Origin: Candidatus Heimdallarchaeota archaeon LC_2
GTDB lineage: Archaea; Asgardarchaeota; Heimdallarchaeia; Heimdallarchaeales; Kariarchaeaceae
Direction of reading: 5' to 3'
Assembly: GCA_001940725.1 (NCBI GenBank)
Contig: MDVR01000014.1
Span: 27,945-55,862 of the forward strand
Length of the DNA stretch: 27,918 nt
Part shown: positions 24,087-27,918 of the stretch, piece by piece
Layout: the number at the start of each line of letters is the position of its first letter
How positions within the stretch are numbered: position 1 is the first letter of the stretch
Notes under the pieces: model-generated
What the model was told of the DNA's origin: nothing
Database searches by the model: none
What the model saw: the letters and a program-made list of their open reading frames with translations, nothing else
Translations under genes and position numbers: made by a program

Positions 24087-24438
24087 TAGAAAACTCCAAA
24101 AAGTAGATAATCACCTCTGATAAATGAGCTTAAAAAAATCTTCGTGATGACAAGTTTTAGTAATGTATATCTAAGCCTAATTTTAATAAATAGTTTAAAT
24201 GGTGAAGATATACAATTCAATTATTAATAAATTTATAAATAAATGTTCAAAATATATATTTCTAGATGTTAAATTTATTGAGAAAGCATATTTCTAGGAT
24301 TATTCCAAATTTTTATTCAATGAGTAATAAGATTGATTCGGAACAATATTAACATTGAATTCTAGATTTAAAAAAATTCTGTTTATGTAATTTTGTTAGA
24401 TTACTAGTGAAAAAGAGATACTTTTAAAGCAACCAAAA
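24087..24438. other. Divergent intergenic region, AT-rich, no gene seen
   Basis: Separates the longin-like gene from the DOMON-like gene. Rich in A/T runs with possible promoters at both ends: GGAG ribosome site of the left gene around 24096, and CTTTTAAAG (24421-24429) near the right gene. That box is too near ATG 24439 for a normal promoter but 36 nt before ATG 24460, which favours the later start. No hairpins, repeats or RNA genes recognised. Confidence 0.35.
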
Positions 24439-25677
24439 ATGCGATTACATTGTAAGAGAATGAAACGAAGTACCATTTTGTTTATATTTATCGGTCTTGT
24501 TCTAGCATCTTCAGCTGTTAATCATGTACAAGGTTTTTCTGCTGATACTATCTTAGTAAAAGAAGCTGTTACAGATCCTGTTATTGATGGATCAATTGGT
24601 TTAAGTGAATGGGATTCTGATAAATTAACACAAGTTTTAGATTTTTCAAATTTTGGATTCGATGAAGGCCCAGTAACAGAGATTACAATTACAATTGTTG
24701 CCCTAAGAAATATAACTCATGTATTTTTCTTAGTCCAATTCGAATTGAACATTAATACAGGTTATGAAACAAATGCTTCTGTTGGAATAGCTCTATCAAA
24801 CAATAATATTGCTGGAATGGATAGTGTTCCTGATAGAAAAGTAATATATCATAATTCATCTAACGATGAAACTGGAACTTTTGATCTTAACTTTTGTTCT
24901 ACTTGCCCACAAGGTGGTACTGATCAAAGACCAGGACAGCTTGATGAAAATGGGGAAGGTTTCTCCTCAAAATATGGAAATGACACAGGGTTAGATTATT
25001 TTGAAATTGCTTTTCCATTGATCGGTGTTGGTACAGAAGATGTAAACTTTGAAGAAGGAACATTTTTCAAGATAGTAATAAATCCGTTCAAAAGTTTATT
25101 TCATGAAGCTATTGGACATGGTGGAATAGCTACATCTGAATTGGAAGTGGTATTCTCATCAGAATCCCTCTTTGAAAGACCAGAAGGGCCCATGGATGCC
25201 CTTTCGAAAGTATTTACAGGGTTATTTTCTTTTATTGTTATAGTAATGAGTCTGCTTCTTCTAGTTTCTGCAAGAAATGATAAATTTGCAGAAAAATTCA
25301 TGAGAGTAAACATTACTGAAAAAATGGCTAACGAATCCATACTAATGGAAATTGGATATTATAATAGTTCATTTGTATCATTATTTTCATTATTTTATTT
25401 CTGGTTATTAGCATTAATTACTGTAGTTTATGGTTGGTGGTGGGCTAATTGGGGATTAGATGGCCTGTTAATTAATGGACCTGCACTAATTCTTTCCACT
25501 TATGCGATGTATGATTTAGTTAGAAGGAATCATAATCCTCAAGATATTCCTGAGGAAGAAAGAAGAAATCTAGGAAGAGAAGTTGAAGAAACCAATGCGT
25601 TGTGGATTTTTCCACCACTATTCCTCGGACTTGTTTTATTCATGTTAGTATTCATTGGAATTGATGTAATAACTTAA
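24439..25677 (+). CDS. Exported DOMON/ethylbenzene-dehydrogenase-like domain protein with C-terminal TM helices
   Basis: Protein of 412 residues. A signal peptide precedes an extracytoplasmic beta-sandwich (about 38-235). DPVIDGSIGLSEWD at its start is the usual opening of the DOMON-like/CBM9-like family (including the heme-binding gamma subunit of ethylbenzene dehydrogenase). NITHVFFLVQFE, with a final strand ending FKIVINP, supports it. A Cys pair (STCPQ region) could be a disulfide. About four TM helices follow (256-278, 312-335, 345-362, 383-408). Heme ligands cannot be confirmed. Such proteins serve in membrane redox chains or sugar/metal binding. The ATG at 24460 (MKRSTILF) gives a typical signal peptide; 24439 adds seven residues. 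Confidence 0.72.
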   Translation: MRLHCKRMKRSTILFIFIGLVLASSAVNHVQGFSADTILVKEAVTDPVIDGSIGLSEWDSDKLTQVLDFSNFGFDEGPVTEITITIVALRNITHVFFLVQFELNINTGYETNASVGIALSNNNIAGMDSVPDRKVIYHNSSNDETGTFDLNFCSTCPQGGTDQRPGQLDENGEGFSSKYGNDTGLDYFEIAFPLIGVGTEDVNFEEGTFFKIVINPFKSLFHEAIGHGGIATSELEVVFSSESLFERPEGPMDALSKVFTGLFSFIVIVMSLLLLVSARNDKFAEKFMRVNITEKMANESILMEIGYYNSSFVSLFSLFYFWLLALITVVYGWWWANWGLDGLLINGPALILSTYAMYDLVRRNHNPQDIPEEERRNLGREVEETNALWIFPPLFLGLVLFMLVFIGIDVIT

Positions 25678-25692
25678 ATTTTAGATTGAAGA

Positions 25693-25716
25693 TTTGTTTT
25701 ATTTTATTCTATTTTA
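25693..25716 (+). terminator. T-rich tracts after the DOMON-like gene
   Basis: Starting 16 bases after the stop, the strand carries several T4 runs. A T8 run (25738-25745) follows further down. Archaeal RNA polymerase terminates at such tracts without a hairpin. No stem precedes it. Weak evidence. Confidence 0.3.
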
Positions 25717-25740
25717 ATTATTCACGTATTTCACACATTT

Positions 25741-25750
25741 TTTTTAAATT
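25741..25750 (+). promoter_or_regulatory. TATA box of the GNAT gene
   Basis: TTTTTAAATT centred about 26 nt before the GTG at 25771, consistent with a leaderless transcript and supporting the GTG start. Confidence 0.45.
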
Positions 25751-25770
25751 TAACATACGATACTACTAGT

Positions 25771-26691
25771 GTGAAGTTTCGTAAGATAATGAAAAGTAAA
25801 TTCAGATTACGTTATGCTGAAATATCAGATTCAGATTATCTGAGCGAACTTCAAATGGATTATTTGGTAAAATATTCAACTTATGAGGTTCCAAAATCAC
25901 CAGAAAAATATCGATTAATGATAGGAAGTGGATTATTAACCTATGAACGAATCATAATAATAGAAGATACTAATCACATACTAGGATTTTTGGAGCAAAA
26001 AAAGGTAAATCCCTTTCAGGTCAGATTATCTTATCCTTATGTACTCATAGATCATGAAGATCGTGAGGAATTGCAACTTAAATTATTAGAATTCACAATC
26101 GATAAATTAAAATCAAGTAATACAAGAATAATTAATATAGAGTTCTCAAACAATATTGAGAATGCAGTTCAATTACTAAAATCATTTAATTTTACAAATG
26201 CAAGATCAATTTTTCAGAGTTGGGAAGGTGAAATAATGCCTGATGACACAATAGATATTGAACCATTTGATATTAGAAAAGTTAAACCGACTGACTTAGA
26301 TATTACATATGAGTGGATAAAAAGCCAACTAGATCGATCTAGTCCATTATTTATTGATAAAGACACATTTGCTTCAATACTTCACAATCCTAATTCAGTG
26401 ATAGAAGGCTTCGCTGTTGCAACAATTGATGATAAACCTGTAGCACTAATAAGCAGTCTAAAAGAAGAAAATTCCGATATCGTTATAATTTTCGGACCTT
26501 TTTGTGATGAAAGTTTTATTAATGTCAGAATCCCATTATTGAATGAACTATTTCTCTATTACAAATTAAAGGGTTATAATTATGCTCGAATATTAAGAAT
26601 CAGAGAATTTTACAATGATAATGAGCTCTTTACCATGTTTAATTTCGATAAAAAGGAAGAATATCTAACTATGTCAAGATTAATCTATTAA
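25771..26691 (+). CDS. GNAT-family N-acetyltransferase-like protein, tandem domains
   Basis: Protein of 306 residues that seems to contain two GNAT-like halves. The first (about 10-155) opens FRLRYAEISDSDYLSELQ, typical of GNAT start strands, and ends in a helix followed by FNFTNARSI. The second (about 168-306) opens FDIRKVKPTDLDITYEWI and has GFAVATIDDKPVALIS. The acetyl-CoA pyrophosphate loop (R/Q-x-x-G-x-G/A) is not obvious in either half, so binding may be weakened in one. Two-domain GNATs act on small amines, tRNA or proteins; no substrate can be named. GTG start with a TATA box 26 nt upstream. Confidence 0.65.
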   Translation: MKFRKIMKSKFRLRYAEISDSDYLSELQMDYLVKYSTYEVPKSPEKYRLMIGSGLLTYERIIIIEDTNHILGFLEQKKVNPFQVRLSYPYVLIDHEDREELQLKLLEFTIDKLKSSNTRIINIEFSNNIENAVQLLKSFNFTNARSIFQSWEGEIMPDDTIDIEPFDIRKVKPTDLDITYEWIKSQLDRSSPLFIDKDTFASILHNPNSVIEGFAVATIDDKPVALISSLKEENSDIVIIFGPFCDESFINVRIPLLNELFLYYKLKGYNYARILRIREFYNDNELFTMFNFDKKEEYLTMSRLIY

Positions 26692-26792
26692 TGTAATTTC
26701 GACAATCCTGTAACCTTGAAAACTAGCTATTAACTATCTTTAATAAAAAATTCTTTAAAACTAAGGTAATTTAAATAATTTATAGAAAGAAA

Positions 26793-27918
26793 ATGCAGGT
26801 TGATTTGAATAGGATACTTACAATGGTAAACGATATTGCAAGCCTAGTATCTTTCCAAACTTCAAAGCAGCATGCATATGATATTGTAGGATTATTACTT
26901 CAAGAAATTGGAAGCGCGGTTAATGCAGATTATACTTATCTGACTTTCACAATGAAAAATCCCAATATAAAAGAACAAAGATTTTCCCGTTCATTTGGGA
27001 TTCCTGAAGAGCAGTGTATGGTCTTTAATAAAATTATTGCAGAAATTATTTCAAAGGGAGACCGCGAAGTAGCAAATCAATATTTATTTGATTTAAATGA
27101 ATCCGATGGCACTGCCAAAATTTATGATTTAAGAGATGTTAAAACTGCAATTAGAATTCCAATTTTATCTTCAGATTTATTAGATGGTTTTGTCTACGCT
27201 TATTTTTCTAAAGAACAAAGATTTGAACCTGAAATTTTTGAATTTTTATCCTCCTTAGCAGGATTAATAGCAAATACATTAATTTCAAAGGAAACGTTCG
27301 TTACAGAATTTGATCTCATTCACACCCAACAAGATTATTTTCAAAAATTATATAATTCAGTCTTGGTACTTGACGAAAATTTATTCATAAAAAATGTTAA
27401 TGATGCTGGTGCAGAGTTATTAGGCGGATTTAAACCTTCACCAGATTTCCAATTCAACTTATCAAGACATATTTCTGAGGAGAATTTAAGTTTAATATTG
27501 AGCATTTTGGATGATCTCAAAACAAATGAATTATCAAAAGAAATATCAGTAAAATGGATGATTGATCCAGAAAATGAAGATGGAATATTAATTAACGTTG
27601 TTTTCGGATTTACTAAGTTAGAACGTTTTGGAAATTTTACAGAATATCTAGCTTCAGGAAGAATTACTCAAATCAAAGAGAATTTAACAATCAAATCACG
27701 ATCAAATGTAGATTTTGACTTAATGGGAAGGTTGTTGGAATACAAAGCTATGTATTTGGAAAATGCATACGACACCCTTAAAATATTTAAAACTGAATTT
27801 TTCCCTGCAGCTTATGTTATGCTCGTAAATGAAATGACAGGACCGTTACCATTGCAATCATCTCCGGAAAGTGATTTAATGGGAGTAATGCAAGAAACGA
27901 TAAGAATCTTTGCAGCAA
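26793..27918 (+). CDS. Partial gene: GAF-PAS sensory protein continuing beyond the window
   Basis: Open frame from ATG 26793 to the window end, at least 375 residues, cut at the 3' end. Residues about 10-170 have GAF-like order (ending RIPILSSDLLDGFVYAYFS then FEFLSSLAGLIA). Residues about 190-300 look like a PAS domain (SVLVLDENLFIKNVNDAGAELLG). From about 340 a further domain starts with a helix and then AYVMLVNEMTGPLPLQ, like the opening of the longin-like protein at 23337. There is no visible histidine-kinase or GGDEF part yet; the output must lie beyond the window. A soluble sensor, as no TM helix is seen. A TATA-like ATTTAAATA at 26769-26777 precedes it. Domain calls by eye. Confidence 0.7.
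   Translation, partial: MQVDLNRILTMVNDIASLVSFQTSKQHAYDIVGLLLQEIGSAVNADYTYLTFTMKNPNIKEQRFSRSFGIPEEQCMVFNKIIAEIISKGDREVANQYLFDLNESDGTAKIYDLRDVKTAIRIPILSSDLLDGFVYAYFSKEQRFEPEIFEFLSSLAGLIANTLISKETFVTEFDLIHTQQDYFQKLYNSVLVLDENLFIKNVNDAGAELLGGFKPSPDFQFNLSRHISEENLSLILSILDDLKTNELSKEISVKWMIDPENEDGILINVVFGFTKLERFGNFTEYLASGRITQIKENLTIKSRSNVDFDLMGRLLEYKAMYLENAYDTLKIFKTEFFPAAYVMLVNEMTGPLPLQSSPESDLMGVMQETIRIFAA

Overview
The window looks like an archaeal chromosome fragment of low G+C content (my impression, not counted). The evidence is archaeal TATA boxes about 26 nt before start codons, several apparently leaderless GTG or TTG starts, a sulfocyanin-type cupredoxin with a C-terminal membrane anchor, AbrB-like regulators and an archaeal-style FMN glutamate synthase. 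Two products (23337-24086 and the end of the partial gene at 26793) carry what looks like the longin-like module common in Asgard archaea. With the oxygen/copper-related genes this makes a Heimdall-type Asgard archaeon my best guess, but that placement is inference.

Layout. 1-7.4 kb holds mostly housekeeping genes: a small membrane protein, a GT-C glycosyltransferase, an acyl-CoA synthetase, an acidic helix-hairpin-helix protein, and a Rieske-glutamate synthase fusion. 7.1-8.7 kb holds two small AbrB-like regulators and a protein with a weak Mrr/restriction-nuclease-like C-terminus. 8.8-12.7 kb is an apparent copper/redox island: a BlaI/CopY repressor, an M48/M56 membrane peptidase interrupted by an in-frame TAG, a sulfocyanin-like cupredoxin, a membrane-anchored DUF411 protein and a tiny TRASH/YHS metal-binding protein. 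Decayed or orphan reading frames lie between them. A near-identical 17-bp operator-like element sits in front of both the repressor and the cupredoxin gene, so I propose a small regulon.

12.7-17.8 kb holds a membrane protein, an aldo/keto reductase, a VKOR disulfide-generating enzyme divergently paired with a secreted TlpA-like thioredoxin, an M20 peptidase, and a second secreted TlpA-like protein. Together these suggest disulfide chemistry outside the membrane. 17.9-21.9 kb holds a histone-H1-like lysine-rich protein and a six-hairpin glycosidase-like gene broken by a perfect 677-bp tandem duplication (offset 674 bp, so frameshifting). 22.0-27.9 kb holds an HxlR-type regulator, a secreted membrane-anchored protein, a longin-like protein, a DOMON-like membrane protein, a GNAT acetyltransferase, and the start of a GAF-PAS sensory protein that runs off the window.

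No rRNA, tRNA, CRISPR array, transposase or replication origin was recognised. The most notable items are the copper island with its shared operator, the amber codon inside the peptidase, the missed TRASH gene, and the 674-bp duplication.
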